Assembly (NCBI GenBank): GCA_020881915.1
Contig: JAJFPB010000014.1
Location: 372,001 to 436,000 of the forward strand
Length of the DNA: 64,000 bases
Direction of reading: 5' to 3'
Source of the DNA: Paramyrothecium sp. XJ0827
Taxonomy: Eukaryota; Ascomycota; Sordariomycetes; Hypocreales; Stachybotryaceae
Part shown: one piece after another, positions 54,757 to 64,000 of the stretch
Layout of the letters: every line of letters starts with the position of its first letter
Position numbering within the stretch: the first letter of the stretch is position 1
The notes under the pieces: model-generated
The model's database searches: none
Seen by the model: only the letters and a program-made list of their open reading frames with translations
Told to the model about the DNA's origin: nothing
Translations under genes and position numbers: made by a program

Positions 54757-56576
54757 GATGTCTTGGGCAGTAGTTTGTTTGTCGTCTCAATTTTCCTGTG
54801 CGAATACTTCTCTACTTCACGATATCGAAACAGTGGTGATTTTAAGTGCTTGCTACATCTCAATTGGCATACTCATCGGCGAAACCTCCGGCACTCCAAC
54901 CTCCTCACTAGCTTTACTGCGGGGATGAAGAGATGGACAAGCGAGTAGCCTGCGAGCATGGATTATTGTGCCAAGAGCTGGGGACATCAACCAGCGGAAA
55001 ACCAATTGGCTGGATATCGGGACCCTGGCTAGATCCGCCCAAATAACCTCGGCCGCCAGCGCCGGGCAATGGTCCGAGACTTGAGCCGGGCGACTATGAT
55101 TGGACCACGAATTCCCCCACTTCATTTGGCAGAGGACTCTTCGTCAAAAATTCGCTTGTTGTACCCGAGACAAACCTTTCTGGCCCAGTATCATCCGTGG
55201 GGAGTGTGGGGTGTCTTGGATCTCGATTCATAATTTGGAGATGATCACACTATGCGGTCAGGCACGTTGTCTTCAAATTCTGATCAATTGGAATCACGGA
55301 CTGTGATCGTCCTGCTTCAGTCTTTACGAGCAATCTGCAAGGGAAGCGAACTCATGTTTTACATAGAAGCCTTCATGGCAATGGATCGGCGTAGCGGTAG
55401 GGCTTCATGTTGTGAGAGGAGGAACATACCAACGATTGGTATGGAAGCGGAGTTTCTTCACGATTTCTCAAATGATTTAAACCGAGCGTTTGGTGGATAC
55501 ATGGGCTACCTCTGAAGGCGGAGGGCACTCTCTGCTGTACAATATTCATATTTGAAACTAGGGAGTCACAATGAAATTCGAATATGTATGCCGCATAGCA
55601 TAAAGTTTCAAAGTATCGATTGGTGGATCGGCCCGAGGAGGGGGGTGGAGTTGATATGGCTGGTCCAGGCGCGCAGCTAAAATGACAAACTTGACGGAGT
55701 TTGGGCTGGAACAAGTTGCCGTGGAGCCCATCAAATTAGAATGCCTTTTCTGCCCGTGAATGTGTCGTCGGCATTGTCGCGTGCGGGACGACGGAATGAA
55801 ACAGCGCCGTGGCGGTTGAAGTTCGCCCGCTTCCGCAAAGCCCATACTAAGGTAGCCAAGAACTGAAATCATCCGGGTCGTGAGCCCGGAGTAGATCATT
55901 CTGAAGGTTGCACCGGAACAATCCATGTGACTTCACACTTGATAAGCCCATTGGGGTCATAGGCTACAAAGCCGAAAGCCAGATTGATCGATCCCATGAT
56001 TTGACTGTATGATTGCAGCCGTGTTCCAATAAACGAGTGGATCCAGCCACTTTGCCTGTCCTTGTATGCCTACATTCCAGTCCCCAAGAAGACGGCCCCT
56101 TGGGCAATCAGAATGATGCCAATCTGGTGCCTGCGCTAACTCTTCCTGATCGGCGTCCCTTGACTTCTGTCGATGTCATTTGCTGTCGGGTTATAAAGCG
56201 CATACGAGCGGGCATGGAGGCGATCCGTACTTCTGCACTGGTTTGTTTTGTGTAATGGTTTCTCACTTATTTCTCCCTCTTCAAATCATTATCTTGTGAC
56301 CTCCTAGTCTTCTCCTATTAAGGCTAGTTCATGAGAACGACATAGTCTAATCGCCATGTTGACATTGATTTACGAAGGACTTTAAGATTCAGTAAACAAC
56401 AATAACTTGAATGATGAGGTCGAAGTTAGCCTAAAAGTACATTATTTAATCCGCCCATGCTCATTAAGTTCGGACTCCAACTTCTGACGCAAAGAGCAAC
56501 TGCGATGATTTATCATAAAACCCTCGCTGTGCCGAGCATGCAGTCAAGTCTCCTTCTATGACAGCCTTGCCATGAC
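54757..56576. other. Long intergenic region
   Basis: About 1.8 kb, the longest gene-free stretch. A minus-strand ORF of 122 codons at 55558-55926 lacks any recognised domain or signal peptide. No repeats or mobile-element ends seen. Confidence 0.4.
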
Positions 56577-58097
56577 TTAAGTATTTCCAGCCACGCTTTG
56601 CAGGATGCCACCATCGATAACCAGATTTGTTCCCCAAATGTAGTCGTTCGTCGCTAGTGTAAGGAGACCCTGTCCGTCATCAGATGAGTAATTTGCCGCC
56701 TGCGGGCCGACCCGCACAGGCTGCTTTTAAGTGGTTTGGCAGCCAGCTTCGAACTTACACTTGCAAGGTCCTCTGGTACACCCATGCGCCCAGGAGGGAC
56801 GCGAGCTCCAATGCCAAGCATCTCTTGCTGGAATGCGTCCTCTTCCTGGGCAGTGCTCTCGTTTGTGTCGTTGGAGCCTCCGGTGGTCATCTCAGATGGG
56901 AACCATCCTTGCAGAATAAAGTCAGTGATTGTTAATGAGCTTAAGGGGGCGCGCCTGCGTACCTGGTGCTATGCCATTGACACGAATCTTGATATTTCGG
57001 TGGCTGAAGTCGAAGGCCAGTTGACGGGTCATTTGCACCGATGCAGCCTTGCTGACCTAGAATATCACATGTCAGCTCTATCCAGGTATGGCAATCTCGG
57101 TCTTGGCTCACATTATAAGCCAATTGTGACCCCTCGGTCCTGGATTTGCATGTCAGTGAATTCCATTTTGGGACTGAAACTGTAGTCGAGCTCACATTCT
57201 GAGGTGGCCGCTGTTGGAAGTGGTGTTGATGACATTGCCCAGCTTTCCGGTCGGACTAGTAATCGACTTTGAGAGCAGGGGAAGGAATGCCGCCGTTACA
57301 AAATAGATTGAAGTGGCATTGACAAGGAATGCTTCAAACAAGTTATTAGATCATGATCGTCGGAAATCCATGGAATTCACAGCCAATTGCACGATACCTT
57401 TTTGCCAAGCGTCGATAGACTCATCAAACATGGAGCTGCCGAATTTCTCGGGACCGTCCTCAGGGCTCGCTTCGGGTTTGGTGGTCCAGACTCCAGCGTT
57501 GTTGACAAGTCTAAATAATGAGGGTGGAGTCAGCTTCCGCCGGTCCTCATACCCCAGTCACGCAGCTCACTTCCGCATTCCCAGCCTTAGTCGTTTGGAG
57601 GGTTCTTACACATTAATATAGCCTTCGGACTCTGTGATCTTCTCCACAGCACTCTTGATGCTATCTTTGTCCGTGACATCCATGACAAGTGGAATGATTT
57701 TCCCTCCTTGTGGGCCAAGCTTTTCGGCAGATCCATGAACGCGGGCAGATGTTTCTAGCACATCTAAACGACGGCCGGTAATGTAAACCTTGGCTCCATT
57801 GGCAGCAAATGTTTGCGCGTACACTGAGAAATTGGTTAACGGGCAAGAATTTGGCTATCATAGAGAGGATAATGACTGTGTGGCCACGCAATGCCGTTCG
57901 CATAAGAGGCGAAGTTTGAGGAAAGGGTGCCATACTCAAGCCAATTCCAGTACCTCCGCCAGTCACTGAATAAATGCAGCCGTCAGTTATTGCAAACTAG
58001 AATGGCAGGAGATAGATCCTGGATGCCACTGACCAACAATCACCCAATCCTTGACATTGAGCAGAGAGGCCGCTGCGAGGGGATAAGCTGTAGCCAT
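56577..58097 (-). CDS. Short-chain dehydrogenase/reductase with nine exons
   Basis: Nine exons: 58097-58034, 57965-57936, 57823-57610, 57510-57398, 57331-57196, 57139-57112, 57056-56963, 56907-56759 and 56669-56577. They join to 306 residues; two exons are under 31 bases. The order is that of a classical SDR: VTGGGTGIGLMYAQTFAANG (cofactor loop), NVLVNNAGVWT, the serine region INTTSNSG, and the active-site Tyr/Lys in LAYNVSKAA, split by an intron. Further on come IRVNGIAPGWFPSEM and GRMGVPEDLAS-GLLTLATNDYIWG, typical of the 3-oxoacyl-reductase-like branch. No signal peptide is seen, so it should be cytosolic. The substrate is unknown. Every join keeps the frame, which supports the model despite the high exon number. 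Confidence 0.87.
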
Positions 58098-59357
58098 TGT
58101 ATTGACAATATTATTTGTAATCTTTTTCAGGAGGTCGCTTGATTGAGGAAGATCGTGATTGGAGTCGGCAAAGAGCTTGTTGAGTCGGTAGGAATTGTAT
58201 GACTCTCACGGGCTTATGATTCAGTTCGGTTGAAGATGGATATCTAATGGTTTGGTTCTACCAAGAGCTTCTTGACCTCATATTTAATGCTAGAAAGCCA
58301 CGGCTGTTCATATCGTCGTGATGATTGCTTCCTTGCCCTATGACGAAATAGAGGACCCTTACACAGGTTGACTCCCGGGCCGATCCCACAAAACCCGATC
58401 GGGTCTCGGACGGCTAAGACCCCGGCATCGAGAGCCGGATTGTGTCTGATTGAACAAAACAGTCCGTGGCGCAACATAATCCGAAATGTGCATTCGCCCG
58501 ACCTCCAACCCGCTCCGAGTATGACCGCAGACATCATTCAGGATCAGTATGTGGGCAATGATCGCCCAGCCCCTGGTCCTCTAAATGCCATGTGCGCCGT
58601 CTCACCCCGCAGAAGCCGCCTATAGACAGTAGACGTCATTGTCAGTCGGATGCATTAGCGCGCCAAGATGCCTGCAAGCTGGGAGACGACTTGGGGGCAC
58701 GGAACGCTGGACAGGCCGCCAAGAACCCGACACCCCTGTTAGACTCAAACAAGCTCAGGCACCTTAATCACTAGGATAGATCTGCCCACGGGCGATGATC
58801 TCGGCTGGCCCTTAGGTGACAACAACGTCTGAGATTGGCGGCTGCTGCTGCTCCAATGGGAAGAATGGGGGCTGGTTAAGGGTCATCCCAAGTCATCCAC
58901 CTGCGTAAACCCCCAGCAGCCCATCTTCACTCAACGGGATTGCGGGGCTTTTGGCTGGTGATTTTGTAGCTTTTGGTGGCTCCGGGTTTGCATAATGTCA
59001 GTCCAACAGGGCGCGTGTGCCGGGGACGTTGTATTGGATAATTGTCTGATGTCGCCTCAATGGATACCAGTGACGTGTAATGTAGATTGTCGCCCAATAT
59101 AGTTTTCACAAATTGTTGAGTTCTTATCCTAAAAGTACGCCTCCCCTGTTCCTTCAAACCATATTTGCATCTCTCACCGTACTTCATCTTGAGCTCCAAT
59201 CCTCTTTGTGTGGCGCGACTCTGTGTCCTGCATCTTCAACACCTCTTCGCGTTACTTTGACAAACCTGATGAAGTTGGCCTGAATCCAACCGGATCTTAC
59301 CCATTCAAGATCCAGTATTGCTGTCACACTAGCGATAGTTTTCGCTTGCTTGCTGCG
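58098..59357. other. Divergent intergenic region
   Basis: About 1.3 kb between the minus-strand SDR and the plus-strand transporter. GC-rich patches near 58370-58450 but no gene-like ORF. Confidence 0.45.
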
Positions 59358-61209
59358 ATGAGCCAACCAGAGACAGAAACGGCAATCGCCGACAGTCAAA
59401 CTCGAAGCGAGTCCGGAACGCGACGCAGCGAAAGCCCTGTCGTCGATGTCGAAAAGTCGTCCGAGCATACAGACGATGCCGGTCCGAAATTCGAGCGCGA
59501 TATTCATGGCATCAAATGGGCTTTGACAGTTGCTGCTGTTCTCTCTTGTGTCTTTTTATACGCTCTCGATACCACGGTGGTATGTCCATCTGGCCGCTTT
59601 CCTACAGCTTCTCAGGAGGCTTGAAGTCAGAAGAAGTTGATCTGGGGTTTCTAACGTTCGCATAGGTGGCAGATATCCAGCCGGAGATCATTTCGTCTCT
59701 GGGTGAATTTCAGAAATTTCCGTGGCTTGTTACCGCCTACGCCCTACCTGCGTGTGCACTCGTCCTGATTCAATCCAAGCTCTACGGGCTGTTTGACATC
59801 AAATGGCTCTATTTCGGCTACGTCGTATGTTTCGAGATTGGCAGTGCCATCTCTGGAGCCGCACCCACCATGAACTCCCTCATCGTGGGTCGCATGATTG
59901 CCGGCATCGGCGGCTGTGGTATCTACGTCGGGTCGTTGACCTTCTTCAGCGTTGTCACGACTCCGAAAGAACGTCCCATGTACATTTCCTTGATATCACC
60001 AACTTGGGGAATCGGCACCGTGCTGGGACCTGTTGTACGCAAGCCCAATGCGAATATTGCTCGGACTTGCAACGCTAACTGAAAACTAGGTTGGCGGAGG
60101 GTTTGCTGAGAGCAGCGTCGGATGGCGCTGGGGATTTTACATCAACCTGGTGATCTTCGCCGCTGCCGCGCCTGTTCTAATCTTCATCCTTCCGTCTATC
60201 GATTTTGCCAAGGGCCAGTCCACCAAACAGAGGCTGTCTAAGATTGATTGGCTTGGACTGACGGTTTGGACTGGCTGGTGCATCTCCTTCTTCATGGCCA
60301 TAACTTTTGGAGGCACCTTATTCGAATGGGACTCCTACAGCATGATAATTCTCTGGGTCTTCACGGGCGTGCTCGCCATCGGCTTTATCCTGACTCACAA
60401 GCTGCACCCCTTCATCCCCTCGGAGGACCGGCTGTACCCTGCGCACATGCTCAGAAACTTCAAATTGGGAATCCTGCAGTTCGCTACATTTGCCGCAGCA
60501 GCGGCCGTGTATATCCCGATCTATTATATTCCGCTCTACTTTCAGTTCGCCCGAGGCGAATCACCCGTGGAAGCCGCCATCAAACTTTTGCCCTTCGTCT
60601 TCATGATCGTCACCGTCGCCATATTGAACGGCATCATCATGTCCAGAACGGGCTACTACATGCCATGGTTCCTAGTGGGAGCAATCCTGGCTGTCATCGG
60701 AGGCGCTCTCATGTACACAGTCACGATCTCGACGAGCACTTCAGCAATCTATGGCTACAGCGTAATATTGGGCATCGGTGGAGGGTGCTTCATGATCACT
60801 GCATTTGGTTGTGTCTCGGCCATTGTCCAGCCCAAGGACATATTTAATGCCATCGGCGTCATCACTCTGGTTCAGTGCTTGGGCATCACCTTCTTCCCCG
60901 CCATAGGTGGCGGCATCTTTCAAAACATTGGGGCGCAGTACGTCGCACCATATTTACCATCAGATTTTACTGGCAACCCACGAGTGATCCTTGCTGGCGC
61001 CAGTAGTCCCGAGTTTCAAAACTTCCCTGAAGAGATCCAAGCTCGACTCGCTGCAATCATTGTCGATGCCATGAGTAACAACTACATTATGACAATTGTT
61101 GCCAGCGGCATCACCGCTCTGCTCTCGCCATTTCTTGGTGTAAGTCTGCTTCCATGTATTAATCTACTTGCCAACTAACCAAGCGCAGTTCGGTAAAATC
61201 GCTGATTAG
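59358..61209 (+). CDS. MFS drug:H+ antiporter of the 14-TM DHA2 type
   Basis: Four exons (59358-59579, 59666-60034, 60090-61139, 61189-61209) give 553 residues. The final exon is 21 bases (FGKIAD) and is inferred from the gtaagt donor that would otherwise truncate the helix. A polar N-terminus of about 55 residues precedes TM1, which ends in the motif YALDTTVVADIQP of DHA2 efflux pumps. Motif A-like PACALVLIQSKLYGLFD, motif C-like GIGTVLGPVVGGG and the GWRWGFYINL signature follow. Members of this family export toxins, drugs or the host's own metabolites at the plasma membrane. The divergent SDR is a possible functional partner, but there is no core biosynthetic enzyme beside it. Confidence 0.9.
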
Positions 61210-62284
61210 TCCGTTCGAAGTCAATTATGGGCCACCCAAGGTCTTCGGTTAAGACCAAGCTCGAAGGAAGAATTACTCTTGGATACACCGCAGAAAGGGC
61301 TTCCCTATCTCTATACTTTCCGATTTTCATGGCCATTCAATGTTCTAGAGCGATCTGTTTATCGTTTCCTTGTCTAAGAGGGATTTGCAAAACTGCTATT
61401 ATCTGATAGTTGCTCATGTAGAAAACCTTAAATCTCAAGTCTTTAAAAACGCCATACGAGTATGAATGTGTTCTTGGTATTCTCTGGATTTTGATCATAA
61501 AACAAATTTCAGCACTACAAATTACAAGAAATCTGCCTATGAATATTGGGCTGTATATAATCTCTAAGTTTGTGTTATGAAAGCTTGCGAAGACATCATT
61601 ATCTGGAGATGCGATTGGTAGTAGAGAAACGGACACAATTGATCTTTGGTAAAGTCCACATAAACTCCTTGTCCAGTAATCAAACACATGTCATTTTTGT
61701 TCGTCACCATTGATGGGCTTGACCACAGGAGAAGGCTTTGTTTCATAAATTGATTTCGTCAGATGGGCCATCGGTGTCTTGGCACAGCTTGCAAAGGCGC
61801 AACAGGGCTTTTCGCCACCATGCAGGTCCGCATAGCATGCAGAGTGAAGCAATAAGCCCCCATTCACGGCAATGATCATTAGGTTATCCCAGCCTGCTCC
61901 AGTGTGGGGGCGGGGGATGCAGGGATCTCAAGCAATGTCCCGAATGTCACATTCGGCACCACTGAGTACTGGCTGAGCATGCTGTCGATCATTGATTATG
62001 GTGTCCTTCAGCCAGCGTCGGATGACATAGTCGGACACGCCATCATGCAGCAAGACCGTCAATCACCCCGAAACTTGACGTGCAACTACCCATATCTATC
62101 GCTCAAGGATTGCAGCTAAAATATAAATGTTTGGGAGCGCCAAGAGCTGAGGCAACGTGAAAGAACTGCTTTTCAGAGCCGAAAAAAACACACATCACTG
62201 TTACATTTCATACCCCTTCGGGCTTGTGGCCATCACATTTGGCACTTGGTGCAAGATCTTGCAAATTGAACCAGCTCTACCATC
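61210..62284. other. Intergenic region
   Basis: About 1.1 kb, AT-rich in the left half. A minus-strand ATG-initiated ORF of 62 codons at 61691-61879 is unrecognised and unsupported. No gene called. Confidence 0.4.
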
Positions 62285-63493
62285 ATGTCGAAACCAGAGG
62301 AGAGCCAGGATGGCAGCCTGCAGAGTTCGCCAACCCAGACAAGCTCGCCATCGGAAAGCTCTAAAACCGTAAATGGCCACCTCGCAAGATACCGCAAGGT
62401 ATATGGGTTTTTCGGTTTCAATCGTGGATACAATTTCCCCCTATGTAAGTCGGCTCTAGAACGCAGCGTTAAACATCACTTGCTCACCTTCCAGGGATCA
62501 TCTTCGCTGGTGGTATGCTGGGGTTTTGTCTCTCCCGCCTTCCAGACTTGGATTACGACAACCACTTCAAGAATGAGTTTGCCCTAATACCAGGCTACTG
62601 GTATTATTTCAACAAGGGACACTATCGCTACGGCATGATAATTCATCTCGCGGCCGTACTGCCAGCAGGAATCCTCGTCGTTCTGCAATTCGTTCCAAAA
62701 ATCCGCCATAAACTCCTCTTATTTCACCGAATAAATGGCTACATTGTCATTTTGCTCTTTCTCATAAGCACCGCTGCCGCTTTCGTGGTTATAAGACACC
62801 CTCAAGGCGGCGGTCATCGAGTGACTGCACGTGCTGCCGAAAGTTGGCTGGGCATCATCACGACCATTGGGCTCGCCATGGCTTGGTGGAACATCCGTCG
62901 GAAGCAGATTGACCAGCACCGAGCCTGGATGCTGCGGACCATGTTCTACTTTGGCGTCACCATCACGGCTCGCCTCCTCAACCTAGCGGCGCTTCCAATC
63001 ATTACGCGGATGGGACATCACTACGCAGTGTGGAGCTGCGACGAAATTCAGTTCCTCTATGACAATTTGGGCGCGCCATTCCCCCAAGGCGCCTACCCGG
63101 AGTGCTTTCTCCCAGATGGGTCCTTGGATCGCTGGAAGCGTGTTGCGGTAGATGCGAGAGAGAACATGGAGAGGCCGGAGCAAATTGGCGCTGGCGCCAC
63201 CAACACTTTTGGGACAATGGTGAGTTCATTGAATTCAAGTTCTCCTTTTCGTGTCAGACTTCATTCTAACCGCTAGTCAATATTAGCTATGGGTCTGCTT
63301 CATCATTCATGCAATCGGCGTTGAGCTCTATTTGGCCCTGACCCCGAGAGAATCGGAGAGACTCCGTCGCGTAAGCTATGAGAAACAAGTCGAAGCTGGT
63401 TTCGCGCATCCTGGCAGTGCTGGTCTGGTTCCGGATCGTTGGGGAGACGCAGATGCTTGGAGCCCTCCCGCAAAGCAATCAACTGCCCCTTAA
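62285..63493 (+). CDS. DUF2306 multi-pass membrane protein
   Basis: Three exons (62285-62444, 62495-63219, 63287-63493) give 363 residues. A Ser-rich N-terminus of about 30 residues precedes TM1 (WIIFAGGMLGFCLSRL). The core has four further hydrophobic helices with conserved polar features: YGMIIHLAAVLPAGILVVLQFVPK, FHRINGYIVILLFLISTAA, QIDQHRAWMLRTMFYFGVTI and LWVCFIIHAIGVELYLAL. Buried His and Arg residues in these helices (HRINGY, QHRAWMLR) are the hallmark of DUF2306, a family of unknown function; haem or quinone binding has been speculated. The joins restore FPLWIIFAGG and FGTMLWVCFI. No link to neighbours is evident. Confidence 0.82.
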
Positions 63494-64000
63494 AATCTAT
63501 AAACATGTCATTTGAATGTTTGGATCTAGTTGTGTAAAACCACGATAGATGGAATGTTGAATACGAGGTTATGCAACGGGTTGTATTAAAGACTTTGTTT
63601 GATGCATCATTAAAAAGGTAAACTGAGATACTAGCTCCAGGCACAGCTAATTGCTTCATTTGAACCAAGTGAGATAATCTCCCTACGTGCCTGCTATCCT
63701 ACAGCTACATCAACTGAGAATCCGCAGCGTTCCAGATGTCTTTTCCAGATGAGCCTGGGAAAGTCGGAACTCGGCCTACCCTATACTTGAACCCGTACTA
63801 TCAACGCCCACCTCTTCATCGTTTTTAGGCCTGTACAAAACTGTACATGTGTTGATTAGAATGTTACAGTAGTAAGTGAAGTAATTCTTTTTGAGAGGCC
63901 GCCCAATGGGTACGAGCGGTTATTCATGGGCATCTATCCTCACTTGCTGCGCCTTTGGGAATTGAGACATGTGCACATCGGACAGACACTCCAGCCGCAC
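63494..64000. other. Right edge of window
   Basis: About 0.5 kb of 3' flank. No gene recognised before the window ends. Confidence 0.5.

Noticed and set aside
55558..55926. 122-codon minus-strand frame
   Set aside because: No signal peptide, domain, biased composition or splice context; not supported as a gene.
61691..61879. 62-codon ATG-initiated minus-strand frame with several cysteines
   Set aside because: Unrecognised, no signal peptide, and no splice sites extend it; too little support to call a gene.

Overview
The window looks like the nuclear genome of a filamentous ascomycete (Pezizomycotina). The genes carry short spliceosomal introns of about 50-120 bp with GT-AG borders and fungal branch sites. 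The gene families are typically fungal: Zn2Cys6 regulators, microsomal P450s, the Dal5/ACS and DHA2 transporter families, DUF6536, GH79 and GH12. A Sordariomycete is my best guess for the class, but nothing here proves it. For every multi-exon gene I joined exons by hand and checked that the exon lengths sum to a multiple of three. No tRNA, rRNA, CRISPR array or intact transposon was recognised.

Region 1 (1-9.4 kb) resembles the edge of a secondary-metabolite locus. It holds the 3' end of a LovD-like transesterase, two P450s, a NorA-like ketoreductase, and a PRISE-type reductase that is broken by one in-frame stop. Region 2 (10-24.9 kb) holds an HhH-GPD DNA glycosylase, a methyltransferase, a secreted GH79 glucuronidase, an 11-exon secreted PL1-like lyase, a DUF6536 membrane protein and a Dal5-like transporter. 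Region 3 (25.7-30.1 kb) holds a medium-chain dehydrogenase pseudogene with two lesions and a CYP64-like P450.

Region 4 (30.8-47.8 kb) is the most striking part. It is an eight-gene cluster that reads as a complete route for using bacterial cell-wall sugar. It contains a Zn2Cys6 regulator, a secreted beta-lactamase-fold hydrolase (like the one beside bacterial murQ genes), a mitochondrial D-lactate dehydrogenase, glucosamine-6-phosphate deaminase (NagB) and an anion-symporter-type permease. It also contains MurNAc-6-phosphate etherase (MurQ), anhydro-MurNAc kinase (AnmK) and GlcNAc-6-phosphate deacetylase (NagA). The predicted flow is anhydroMurNAc -> MurNAc-6P -> GlcNAc-6P plus D-lactate. GlcNAc-6P then goes through GlcN-6P to fructose-6P, and D-lactate goes to pyruvate. 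Six copies of an 11-bp dyad, CGG-A(T/A)AAC-CCG, lie upstream of five of the cluster genes and, within what I scanned by eye, nowhere else. They are good candidate sites for the cluster's own Zn2Cys6 protein.

Region 5 (48.5-63.5 kb) holds a spliced secreted protein with a 12-cysteine domain, a decayed small gene resembling a complex I assembly factor, a GH12 glucanase, a secreted alginate-lyase-family protein, a nine-exon SDR, a 14-TM DHA2 transporter and a DUF2306 membrane protein. With the GH79 and PL1-like genes, the window is rich in secreted polysaccharide-degrading enzymes, which suits a soil- or plant-associated fungus living among bacteria.
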